5,893 nt of DNA from Saprospirales bacterium. GTDB taxonomy: Bacteria; Bacteroidota; Bacteroidia; Chitinophagales; Saprospiraceae. Below the pieces are notes generated by a model. It was not told the DNA's origin and did no database searches. It saw nothing but the letters and a program-made list of their open reading frames with translations. A program made the position numbers and the translations under genes. Positions 1-5,785 of this stretch are shown here, in pieces (position 1 is the first letter of the stretch; each line of letters opens with the position of its first letter). The stretch is from positions 21,506-27,398 of the forward strand of contig DLXL01000418.1 in NCBI GenBank assembly GCA_003448025.1, given 5' to 3'.

Positions 1-40
1 CTTGGACATTCGATATTGGCTATTCGATATTGGATATTTT
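1..40. repeat. 14-bp degenerate tandem repeat after lepB
   Basis: Two near-identical 14-bp units built on ATTCGATATTGG, plus a partial third (ATATT), end directly at the lepB stop codon. The array may extend beyond the left edge. No hairpin with a U-run is visible here, so the lepB terminator probably lies further left, outside the window. The role is unknown. It is listed because other spacers in the window carry comparable arrays with different words. Confidence 0.7.
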
Positions 41-1621
41 CTACATCGCGCTCGCCGACTTAAAGATCCGGTTCCAGTTAATACCGCTGCGCATATTTCC
101 GTTTTGGGTGGAGAACCAGATGAACAGCGGCTTACCTACAATGTGATCTTCCGGCACAAAACCCCAGAAGCGGGAATCTTCCGAATTGTGGCGGTTATCG
201 CCCATCATCCAGTAGTAGTTTTGCTTGAAGGTATAGGTAGCAGCTTCCTGATCGTTGATGAAAATTTTGCCATCTTTTACCTCTAGTTTGTTGTTCTCGT
301 ACACCTTGATGATACGCCAATAGAAGGCAAGGCTTTCCATATTAATAGCTACAGTAGCCCCTTGTTTAGGCACATAGATAGGCCCGAAGTTATCTACTGA
401 CCAGGTGGAGAAACGCTTTGGGTCGTTAGGGAAGATATTTCCGGGGTCGGGCGATCTTTTCAGCTTTTCAACTTTCAATCCCATAGCCCGAATTTTCTCC
501 ACTTGTTCTACATCAAGCGCCATTCCAATCTTGGATCCTTCCCGGAAAGCTTCATTCAGGTTAACACCCAAATCCTGCAATTTTTTAGTATTAAAGGTAT
601 TACCACTACTTTCAATACTGTACAAAAACTGCATGTGGGTTGGGTTTTGCGCGGCCTGGCCGTTCACAAATACTTGTCCCTCACGGATTTCCAGGCTGTC
701 GCCTCCAATGGCCAGACAACGTTTAATATAGTGGTCTTTTTTATCTGTTGGCCGGGTAACGAATGGCAATTTTTGATTGCGGTAACGCGCCTGTCCAACA
801 TTGTTGCGCGTCCATTGCCCAATGTCCCAACTACGATCCGGAGCAATAAATACACTATCTCCGGCAGGCCAGTTGAATACCACAGGCTCATTCCGATCAA
901 TTGTTTCAATGGCCGGAAGCCTGAAATATGGAAGCGAAGGTTTTTCCAGATAAGATTCCGAGCCCACCAAAGGCATTACATTGTGCATGAGCGGAAATTG
1001 TACCACCGTCATGGGTGTACGAATCCCGTAATGCGCTTTACTCACAAACAGATAATCGCCAACCTTAAGTGATCCTTCCATAGAGGAGCTGGGAATCACA
1101 TAGGCTTCAATGAGGAACATCCTGATAAAAGCAGCAGCAAAAACCGCAAATATGATGGCCTCTGCCCATTCGCGTGTGGCTGTCTTTCTAAATTGAGGAT
1201 ATTGAGATTCCAGCTTTTTCAAACCAAGCGTATCCTTCTTCTCAATGGCATCGTGATGGAGCCTGTGGTATTCCCGTTCTTTTTCGAGAATCGGTCCTTC
1301 ATAAGTGGCTTTTGCATCGCGGCCTACAAGGAAAAAGGAGATTGGTGCATAAACAACAGCCAATACAGCCTCCCAAAAACCGTGGCGACCAAAAGACCGA
1401 ATCAAATCAATGACCAGACCGGCATAAATGAAAAAATTAACCACCGGGAACAAAAACCACAAAGCATATTGCGGTTTCCGGCCTACCAATTTGCACCATT
1501 CTACTGCCGCTACTCCGGGTACGAGGGCCTTCCAGCCTGGGATACCGGCCTTTTCAAACAACTTCATCATGCTCAAACCAAGCAGGATATACAATACGAT
1601 CAGGAAGAGTAATACAGACAT
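41..1621 (-). CDS. lepB: Signal peptidase I (LepB), large Bacteroidota form
   Basis: Membrane-bound serine protease of family S26 that removes signal peptides from exported proteins on the outer face of the inner membrane. The protein has 526 residues against about 324 in E. coli. Residues 1-100 form an extra hydrophobic module resembling DUF5684, with membrane segments near 2-19, 52-74 and 84-99. A charged linker follows, then the usual membrane anchor at about 154-172. The catalytic serine is Ser180 in PSSSMEGSL and the general base is Lys300 in HYIKR. The conserved box MGDNRHNSEDSRFWGFVP spans 473-490. Ser180 and Lys300 are 120 residues apart, against about 55 in E. coli, and there is a further insertion at about 330-445. 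A beta-type module is present twice (near 310-324 and 446-460). The ATG at 1621 has no Shine-Dalgarno sequence and follows a G-free repeat leader. The family is certain and all catalytic residues are intact, so it should be active. The N-terminal domain name is from memory. Confidence 0.96.
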   Translation of the reverse strand: MSVLLFLIVLYILLGLSMMKLFEKAGIPGWKALVPGVAAVEWCKLVGRKPQYALWFLFPVVNFFIYAGLVIDLIRSFGRHGFWEAVLAVVYAPISFFLVGRDAKATYEGPILEKEREYHRLHHDAIEKKDTLGLKKLESQYPQFRKTATREWAEAIIFAVFAAAFIRMFLIEAYVIPSSSMEGSLKVGDYLFVSKAHYGIRTPMTVVQFPLMHNVMPLVGSESYLEKPSLPYFRLPAIETIDRNEPVVFNWPAGDSVFIAPDRSWDIGQWTRNNVGQARYRNQKLPFVTRPTDKKDHYIKRCLAIGGDSLEIREGQVFVNGQAAQNPTHMQFLYSIESSGNTFNTKKLQDLGVNLNEAFREGSKIGMALDVEQVEKIRAMGLKVEKLKRSPDPGNIFPNDPKRFSTWSVDNFGPIYVPKQGATVAINMESLAFYWRIIKVYENNKLEVKDGKIFINDQEAATYTFKQNYYWMMGDNRHNSEDSRFWGFVPEDHIVGKPLFIWFSTQNGNMRSGINWNRIFKSASAM

Positions 1622-1660
1622 GGTGGAGTAGGATAATGTGGATAATGTGGGGAATGTGGG
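1622..1660. repeat. 9-bp degenerate tandem repeat in the lepB leader
   Basis: Two exact copies of GGATAATGT (1631-1639, 1640-1648), then GGGGAATGT (1649-1657), a partial GGG, and a weaker unit GGTGGAGTA next to the start codon. On the lepB mRNA strand the word reads ACATTATCC. All 39 bases up to the ATG lack G on that strand, so the leader would be unstructured and cannot hold a Shine-Dalgarno sequence. No promoter match is convincing between here and the upstream hairpin. Confidence 0.75.
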
Positions 1661-1681
1661 TATAGCGTCTTTGCGGAAAAC

Positions 1682-1720
1682 CCAGGCGAAGGTATTTTAT
1701 ATTAAAACACCCTCGCCTGG
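1682..1720 (-). terminator. Hairpin terminator after the 464-residue gene
   Basis: Arms 1682-1699 and 1703-1720 form an 18-pair stem with a 3-base loop, about 53 bases past the stop codon of the minus-strand gene. Two positions are A/C mismatches read on the plus strand but G-U pairs in the minus-strand RNA, so the structure suits leftward transcription. The run after the stem is short (GTTTTCC), so termination may be incomplete and some lepB transcription could be read-through. Confidence 0.75.
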
Positions 1721-1773
1721 TCATAGATTTTCAGCCTGAATTGTTCGATAGAATTACTTGAAAATGGGCTGAA

Positions 1774-3168
1774 TTATTCTTCGTCTGATTTTTTCTTGCG
1801 CTTGCGGCGGGTCTTGAACATCTCCACCACTTCTTTATCCGACAAGAAGTTGAAGTCTACAAACTGGGTAGACACAAAGCGCTTGATATCCTGATAGTCT
1901 TTAGCGCGCTTGTCGGTATAGGTAAGGAGCAACTTGTTGATGTAGTTCATCGAGAGTTTTTCCACATCCTGATTAAACTGTTGATTGCCAAAGATCTTCA
2001 TATAAAGGCTGAAGATTTTGGTGAGCTCAAAGTAATCATTGTACTCCCGCTCTGTAAGGCCTTTCACCAGTCGGGTGAAATAAGTAATCACCAGTTGGCG
2101 CAGGCATTCGGTTTCAACGGAAAGACCTTCGTGCGTGTTATAGAATTCCTGAACAGCCTCAATGGCATCCGGGTGAACGTATCCGAGGTTGTGAATTTTA
2201 TCGGCTATACGGTAGTAGTCTGCTATCCGATCCTTGTACATTTTGTCTACAGCCTGGCTCATTCGCTCATCATTGACTGCATCAATCCCCGGAGACTTAT
2301 AGAGTGAAACCAGGAAGCGCAGGTAACGCAGATCAAACTCCTGGAACGAGCGTCTTTCCCGTTCGAAATGTGTAGCAAAAGCTTTGCGTTCAGCCGGATC
2401 GAGATCAACGAAATTTCCACAGATAGCCAGCATTTCCAGGTATTCTTCCGACCCCTGGAACTCTTTGTTATTCAAAAAGCCTGTGATTTGGGCTTTCAGA
2501 CTGTCGTTTCCTGCGCCAGTTTCAAAACGCTTGAGCAGGAATTGACGGAGAGCCGAGAAGTTGGCCTTCATTTCGCCCAGTGTCTTAGGGAAATCCGCAG
2601 AGTGATATTGTTCGTGTCGGAACTGATTGGAGTAGCGGCGATAGATATCTTCCCGGTCTTTGAGATCGCGGAAGCGATCCTGCTTTTGCTGCTGGAGGAA
2701 GTACCGAATACGCTTGTTTTCAACCAGACTCATCAAATTGGTGATCCAGATATCTGAACTCAGGGCAAAACCCACGGTGATACTCTGACCAATACGTTTT
2801 TTTAACTGATCAAAATGAACACTTTTGCAGATTGCCAGCAGGATTTCTTTAAAATGGTCATTCGGGCGAACATATTTGTATTGATCGGTGATCTCGCCGC
2901 GAAGCACCGCAAAACCCAACACACGAGGCAGGTACAAGCCTTCAAATGGAGGCTCCAGGAGGTATTTCTCAAAGGTAACCAGTTGAAGGGGCGCCTCAGA
3001 GGCCACCTGGTGGTGCAGCGCCGACAGCATGGGTTCAAACTCGGTTCGAAGTGCGTTGTAATACTCATCCTCCTCTTCATCGAGGTACATGGTGAGATTT
3101 TCAGAATCCTGAATGGCCGCGGCGATTTCGTTCAGGCGGTCGTAATATTGATCGTCTAGTGGTTGCAT
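1774..3168 (-). CDS. Conserved-looking protein of unknown function, 464 residues
   Basis: I do not recognise a family. The protein is soluble, with no signal peptide and no convincing membrane segment, and its composition (many Leu, Glu, Lys, Arg, Phe and Tyr, few Pro or Gly) suggests a mostly alpha-helical fold. Visible landmarks are an acidic patch at 30-35 (DEEEDE), a strongly charged Gln-rich helix near 159-178, and a very basic tail at 452-460 followed by SDEE. No catalytic or nucleotide-binding motif is apparent. The ATG at 3168 was chosen over an in-frame GTG at 3231. The GTG lies in the loop of the rpsP terminator hairpin, and the extra 21 residues would be encoded by the stem and its U-tract. 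The upstream sequence has no Shine-Dalgarno site. A hairpin on each side suggests its own transcription unit or read-through from rpsP. The basic tail could bind nucleic acid or ribosomes, but that is speculation. Confidence 0.85.
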   Translation of the reverse strand: MQPLDDQYYDRLNEIAAAIQDSENLTMYLDEEEDEYYNALRTEFEPMLSALHHQVASEAPLQLVTFEKYLLEPPFEGLYLPRVLGFAVLRGEITDQYKYVRPNDHFKEILLAICKSVHFDQLKKRIGQSITVGFALSSDIWITNLMSLVENKRIRYFLQQQKQDRFRDLKDREDIYRRYSNQFRHEQYHSADFPKTLGEMKANFSALRQFLLKRFETGAGNDSLKAQITGFLNNKEFQGSEEYLEMLAICGNFVDLDPAERKAFATHFERERRSFQEFDLRYLRFLVSLYKSPGIDAVNDERMSQAVDKMYKDRIADYYRIADKIHNLGYVHPDAIEAVQEFYNTHEGLSVETECLRQLVITYFTRLVKGLTEREYNDYFELTKIFSLYMKIFGNQQFNQDVEKLSMNYINKLLLTYTDKRAKDYQDIKRFVSTQFVDFNFLSDKEVVEMFKTRRKRKKKSDEE

Positions 3169-3210
3169 ATGGAATGGAATGAATACCCTGGTTTTATTGA
3201 TTTTTATTTG

Positions 3211-3254
3211 AAAAAGACCCGATGAAGCCACTCAGGGCTTCATCAGGTCTTTTT
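3211..3254 (-). terminator. Rho-independent terminator of rpsP
   Basis: Arms 3211-3229 and 3236-3254 form a 19-pair stem with a 6-base loop, ending in A5/T5. It begins about 50 bases after the rpsP stop codon. The one non-Watson-Crick position (3220/3245) is C/A on the plus strand but G-U in minus-strand RNA. On the minus strand it is followed by TTTTTCAAATAAAAA, a good U-rich tail. This is the clearest terminator in the window, and it also rules out the upstream GTG start for the next gene. Confidence 0.88.
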
Positions 3255-3303
3255 ATCAGAACAAGCTTCGTGGCAAATGTAATCAGTTGCCATGAAGTGT
3301 ATA

Positions 3304-3927
3304 TTATTCTTCTGTTTTTTCTTCAGCAGCGGGAGCTTCTTCAGCAGCCGGGGCTTCTTCAGCAACAGGAGCAGCTTCTTCAACAACTGCCTCTACCGGA
3401 GCTGCTGCCTCTTCTGCAACCGCTTCTACTACCTCTGCTGCTTCTTCAGCAGCAGCTTCAACAGCTTCTTCAGCAGCAGGAGCTTCTTCCACTACCGGAG
3501 CTGGTTTAGCTTTAACTTTAGCTGTACCGTCTACAGAAGCTACGAATTTGCGCTTGGCTTCTTTAGTTTCTTCACGACGCTTATTGATGCTTGTTTCTTT
3601 CTGTTCAATCCACTTAACCAGCATCTCATCAGCTTTTTCCTGGCTGAAGGCACCTTTAGCTACACCTTTTGCCAGGTGACGCTGGTACAATACGCCTTTG
3701 AAACGGAGAATAGCATTTACGGTATCAGTTGGCTGAGCACCTACGCCCATCCAGTAGTATGCGCGATCGCGGTTCAGTTCAATAGTTGCCGGAACAGTCA
3801 GCGGGTTGTAAGTGCCGATCTTTTCAATGAAACGGCCGTCACGAGGAGAACGGCTGTCGGCGATAACAATGTGGTAAAATGGGGAGGCTTTACGGCCTTT
3901 ACGTTGCAGACGAATCTTTACTGCCAT
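3304..3927 (-). CDS. rpsP: 30S ribosomal protein S16 with long Ala/Glu tail
   Basis: Small-subunit ribosomal protein that binds 16S rRNA and helps assemble the 30S body. Residues 1-80 are the classic S16 core, beginning [20 protein letters not shown] and continuing through [17 protein letters not shown] and a [12 protein letters not shown] segment. E. coli S16 stops at 82 residues; this protein has 207. Residues 81-130 form a charged, probably helical extension, and about 136-207 are low-complexity Ala, Glu, Val and Pro ending in EEKTEE. Tails of this kind are familiar in Bacteroidota S16. The ATG at 3927 is set by the conserved N-terminus; the open frame continues upstream but runs through the leader and promoter. 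Transcription probably starts near 4000 and ends at the 3211-3254 hairpin. The usual partners rimM and trmD are not next to it here. Confidence 0.97.
   Translation of the reverse strand: MAVKIRLQRKGRKASPFYHIVIADSRSPRDGRFIEKIGTYNPLTVPATIELNRDRAYYWMGVGAQPTDTVNAILRFKGVLYQRHLAKGVAKGAFSQEKADEMLVKWIEQKETSINKRREETKEAKRKFVASVDGTAKVKAKPAPVVEEAPAAEEAVEAAAEEAAEVVEAVAEEAAAPVEAVVEEAAPVAEEAPAAEEAPAAEEKTEE
3318..3371. repeat. 18-bp in-frame tandem repeat in the rpsP tail
   Basis: Three adjacent 18-bp units (3318-3335, 3336-3353, 3354-3371) share a CTTCTTCAGCA core. They encode the six-residue repeat APxAEE near the S16 C-terminus. Looser copies of GCTTCTTCAGCAGC continue to about 3490. Because the unit is a multiple of three, gain or loss of copies would change tail length without breaking the frame. 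Confidence 0.75.
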
Positions 3928-3961
3928 GGTTGAAATGAGAAAATTTAATTGAGATACACTC

Positions 3962-3992
3962 GCCCGGCTACTTATATCAAATAGCACCGGGC
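3962..3992 (-). promoter_or_regulatory. Hairpin in the rpsP 5' leader
   Basis: On the minus strand GCCCGG (from 3992) can pair with CCGGGC (ending at 3962), and the stem continues with CTA/TAG beyond a 2-base bulge, leaving a loop of about 11 bases. It sits shortly after the predicted transcription start and about 35 bases before the ATG, with an A/U-rich stretch between. Its role is unknown; a regulatory leader is possible, as ribosomal protein genes often have them. Confidence 0.5.
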
Positions 3993-4005
3993 TTTTCAAG
4001 GGCCG

Positions 4006-4037
4006 CAAAGGTAATATTATTTCTTGAAAAAAAACAA
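4006..4037 (-). promoter_or_regulatory. Bacteroidota-type promoter of rpsP
   Basis: The minus strand carries TACCTTTG at 4013-4006, an exact match to the Bacteroidota -7 consensus TAnnTTTG. A TTG at 4037-4035, 21 bases upstream, fits the -33 element. The DNA around and upstream is rich in T runs. The start of transcription would fall near 4000, giving a leader of about 70 bases that contains the GC-rich hairpin. Confidence 0.72.
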
Positions 4038-4065
4038 GAAAATAAAAAAATCCAGCTTTTATTTG

Positions 4066-4113
4066 AAGGCACAAGGGCGCGTAAACACAAAGGCACAAGG
4101 GCACGAAGACACA
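4066..4113. repeat. 8-bp degenerate tandem array, left block
   Basis: Six consecutive 8-bp units: AAGGCACA, AGGGCGCG, TAAACACA, AAGGCACA, AGGGCACG, AAGACACA. The block abuts the hairpin at 4113-4149. A reverse-complement version of the same word lies on the other side of that hairpin. It is non-coding and probably at the 3' end of the glycosyltransferase transcript. Confidence 0.72.
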
Positions 4114-4149
4114 AATGGGGCAATTGGGCTATACCCAATTACCCCATTT
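4113..4149 (-). terminator. Probable terminator hairpin after the glycosyltransferase
   Basis: Arms 4113-4128 and 4134-4149 form a 16-pair stem with a 5-base loop. The single imperfect position (4121/4141) is C/A on the plus strand but G-U in minus-strand RNA, which fits the leftward-transcribed gene ending at 4218. The stem ends in ATTT and lacks a long U-run, so it may act as a weak terminator or an RNA 3'-end stabiliser. Confidence 0.62.
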
Positions 4150-4174
4150 TCTATGTTATAATCACTTTTGCGCG

Positions 4175-4206
4175 CTTTGTGTCTTTGCGCCTTTGTGCTT
4201 TTACGC
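4175..4206. repeat. 8-bp degenerate tandem array, right block (inverted)
   Basis: Four units, CTTTGTGT, CTTTGCGC, CTTTGTGC and TTTTACGC, the reverse complement of the word used at 4066-4113. The two blocks can pair imperfectly around the central hairpin, for example GCGTAAA with TTTACGC and CACAAAGGC with its complement. The block ends 11 bases before the glycosyltransferase stop codon. Confidence 0.72.
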
Positions 4207-4217
4207 TTCCTGCCTTC

Positions 4218-5762
4218 TTATCTAAAGTTCAGGTGCTTGATGGAATAATAGCAGATGGTTCCGAAACCAAAGGAAAGCATGACGTGGAACAGTACGAATG
4301 CGGTGTTGTGTGTTAGCAGACCTACGATGGCTGCCGTTGCGAACACGAGCGACATCACGCCTTCTGCAATGGTGATCCAGGAAATCTTGCGGGCAACATA
4401 AGCAGCCTTTTGAACAGAATTGCCTTGTTTGCCGTCGCCACCATACTTAGGGGTACGAACGAAAGCAGACACCTTACCACGGAGGCCTTCAATAACCGCA
4501 ACTGCATTGTACAGCGAGAGTCCGAGCGACATTGGCATGAACGAGAGGAACAAACCAAAGAAACGAACCTTTTCCCAGAAAGTAGCCGGAACAGTACGGT
4601 TGAGCGCAGCAGTAATATTAGCCGTGTAGGAGATAGCCGCTACAGAGAACAGACCCAATACAGAGAAGGAAAGGAAGTGTGTGGAAATACCCAGTTCACT
4701 GAACGCAAATGCGAGTGGAACACTGCTCAGGGCAGCAACGAATACCCACAGGAACACACCATAAGCGGTCAATTGGCTCATTGCGTGCATTTTTTGGATA
4801 CTGTTGAGCTTGTCTGTATTCCAGATCAACTTCATCAATTTACGCACATTTTGTGCTCCACCTTTATTCCAACGGAACTGTTGTCCTTTGAGGGCGTTCA
4901 TATCCACTGGCAATTCTGCCGGGCTGCCGAGTTTCTCAAGGTACTGAATTTTGTAACCCATGATCTGGGCGCGGAAACTCAGATCGAGGTCTTCTGTAAG
5001 GGTGTCGCTCTGCCAGCCGCCAGCTTCATTGATCACATTTTTACGCCATACACCTGCAGTGCCATTGAACTGAAGCAGGAGATTGCCATAAGAACGGCCA
5101 GCCTGTTCAACGGTGAAGTGCACATTAAGTTGCAATGCCTGCAGTTTGGTGAGCATGCTGTAGTCAGCATTAATATGCTCCCAACGCGTTTGAACGATGC
5201 CCACTTTCGGATCTTCGAAATAAGCCATCGTTGTACGCAGGAAATCCGGGCGTGGTGTGAAGTCCGCATCGAAAATAGCGATGTAGTCTCCTTTTACCAA
5301 CGGCATGGCTTCCTGCAATGCGCCTGCTTTGTATCCCTGACGGTTAACACGGTGTACGTGTTCGATATCGAAACCCTGAGCCTTCATTTCGGCTACCTTG
5401 GCAGCCACGATACCCACCGTTTCATCGGTAGAGTCGTCCAGAACCTGAATCTGGAATTTGTTTTTAGGGTACTCCTGGGCAGCCACATACTCAATGATAC
5501 GTTCAGCCACGTACATTTCATTGTACATGGGAAGTTGTACCGTTACGAACGGCACATTTTGATCATCGGGGCTGTATTGTTTATAACGAATCTCCGGGTT
5601 CTCCTTGTGGTACTTTTTGTACAAGTACAACAAGTGGAATTGCAGGAGGGCATAAATGGTTACGCCGCTCATGGCAAGGAAATAAATGAGAAGCATCAGG
5701 TAACCAAAATCAACAAAGGCCTGATACTGAAATGCCTCAAAAAGCGAATGAAGACCGTACAT
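4218..5762 (-). CDS. Membrane family 2 glycosyltransferase, cellulose/mannan synthase-like
   Basis: Predicted processive GT2 enzyme that adds sugars from a nucleotide-sugar donor to a growing glycan at the cytoplasmic face of the inner membrane. The protein has 514 residues. There is one N-terminal membrane segment (about 17-43), a cytoplasmic GT-A domain (about 70-310), and several C-terminal segments near 329-355, 364-385, 399-425, 461-483 and 487-507. The key motifs are all present: LDDSTD with Asp109/Asp110, the metal-binding DAD at 165-167, TED at 256-258 with Asp258 as likely catalytic base, and QQFRW at 294-298. The pattern resembles bacterial cellulose synthase-like and CslA-like enzymes. 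It lacks a PilZ domain, and no partner gene such as bcsB is nearby, so the product cannot be named. The ATG at 5762 gives a sensible N-terminus; the leader is a C/A-rich repeat with no Shine-Dalgarno sequence, and no promoter is visible in the window. Confidence 0.93.
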   Translation of the reverse strand: MYGLHSLFEAFQYQAFVDFGYLMLLIYFLAMSGVTIYALLQFHLLYLYKKYHKENPEIRYKQYSPDDQNVPFVTVQLPMYNEMYVAERIIEYVAAQEYPKNKFQIQVLDDSTDETVGIVAAKVAEMKAQGFDIEHVHRVNRQGYKAGALQEAMPLVKGDYIAIFDADFTPRPDFLRTTMAYFEDPKVGIVQTRWEHINADYSMLTKLQALQLNVHFTVEQAGRSYGNLLLQFNGTAGVWRKNVINEAGGWQSDTLTEDLDLSFRAQIMGYKIQYLEKLGSPAELPVDMNALKGQQFRWNKGGAQNVRKLMKLIWNTDKLNSIQKMHAMSQLTAYGVFLWVFVAALSSVPLAFAFSELGISTHFLSFSVLGLFSVAAISYTANITAALNRTVPATFWEKVRFFGLFLSFMPMSLGLSLYNAVAVIEGLRGKVSAFVRTPKYGGDGKQGNSVQKAAYVARKISWITIAEGVMSLVFATAAIVGLLTHNTAFVLFHVMLSFGFGTICYYSIKHLNFR

Positions 5763-5785
5763 ATTGAGTTGGATGTTTAGAATTT

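Noticed and set aside
2..286. Plus-strand small frame at the left edge
   Set aside because: It overlaps the end of lepB in antisense and starts within the 14-bp repeat.
1193..1631. Plus-strand frames opposite the lepB N-terminus
   Set aside because: They are antisense shadows with no domain; the lepB frame encodes coherent membrane segments here.
1661..1720. lepB promoter TACCTTCG inside the hairpin
   Set aside because: It differs from TAnnTTTG at one base, has no TTG at the right distance, and is explained by the terminator stem.
3169..3231. GTG start adding 21 residues to the unknown protein
   Set aside because: The added stretch is encoded by the rpsP terminator stem, loop and U-tract, so a conserved N-terminus there is implausible.
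3222..3933. Plus-strand frames rich in Leu/Gln or Ser/Phe opposite rpsP
   Set aside because: They are the antisense reading of the Ala/Glu codon repeats of the S16 tail and look like composition artefacts.
3928..4104. N-terminal extension of S16 in the same open frame
   Set aside because: It crosses the promoter and leader hairpin, and S16 proteins begin at the conserved [11 protein letters not shown].
4410..5780. Plus-strand open frame of 456 codons
   Set aside because: It lies antisense to the glycosyltransferase, whose frame carries every expected GT2 motif. The plus-strand translation shows no recognisable domain.
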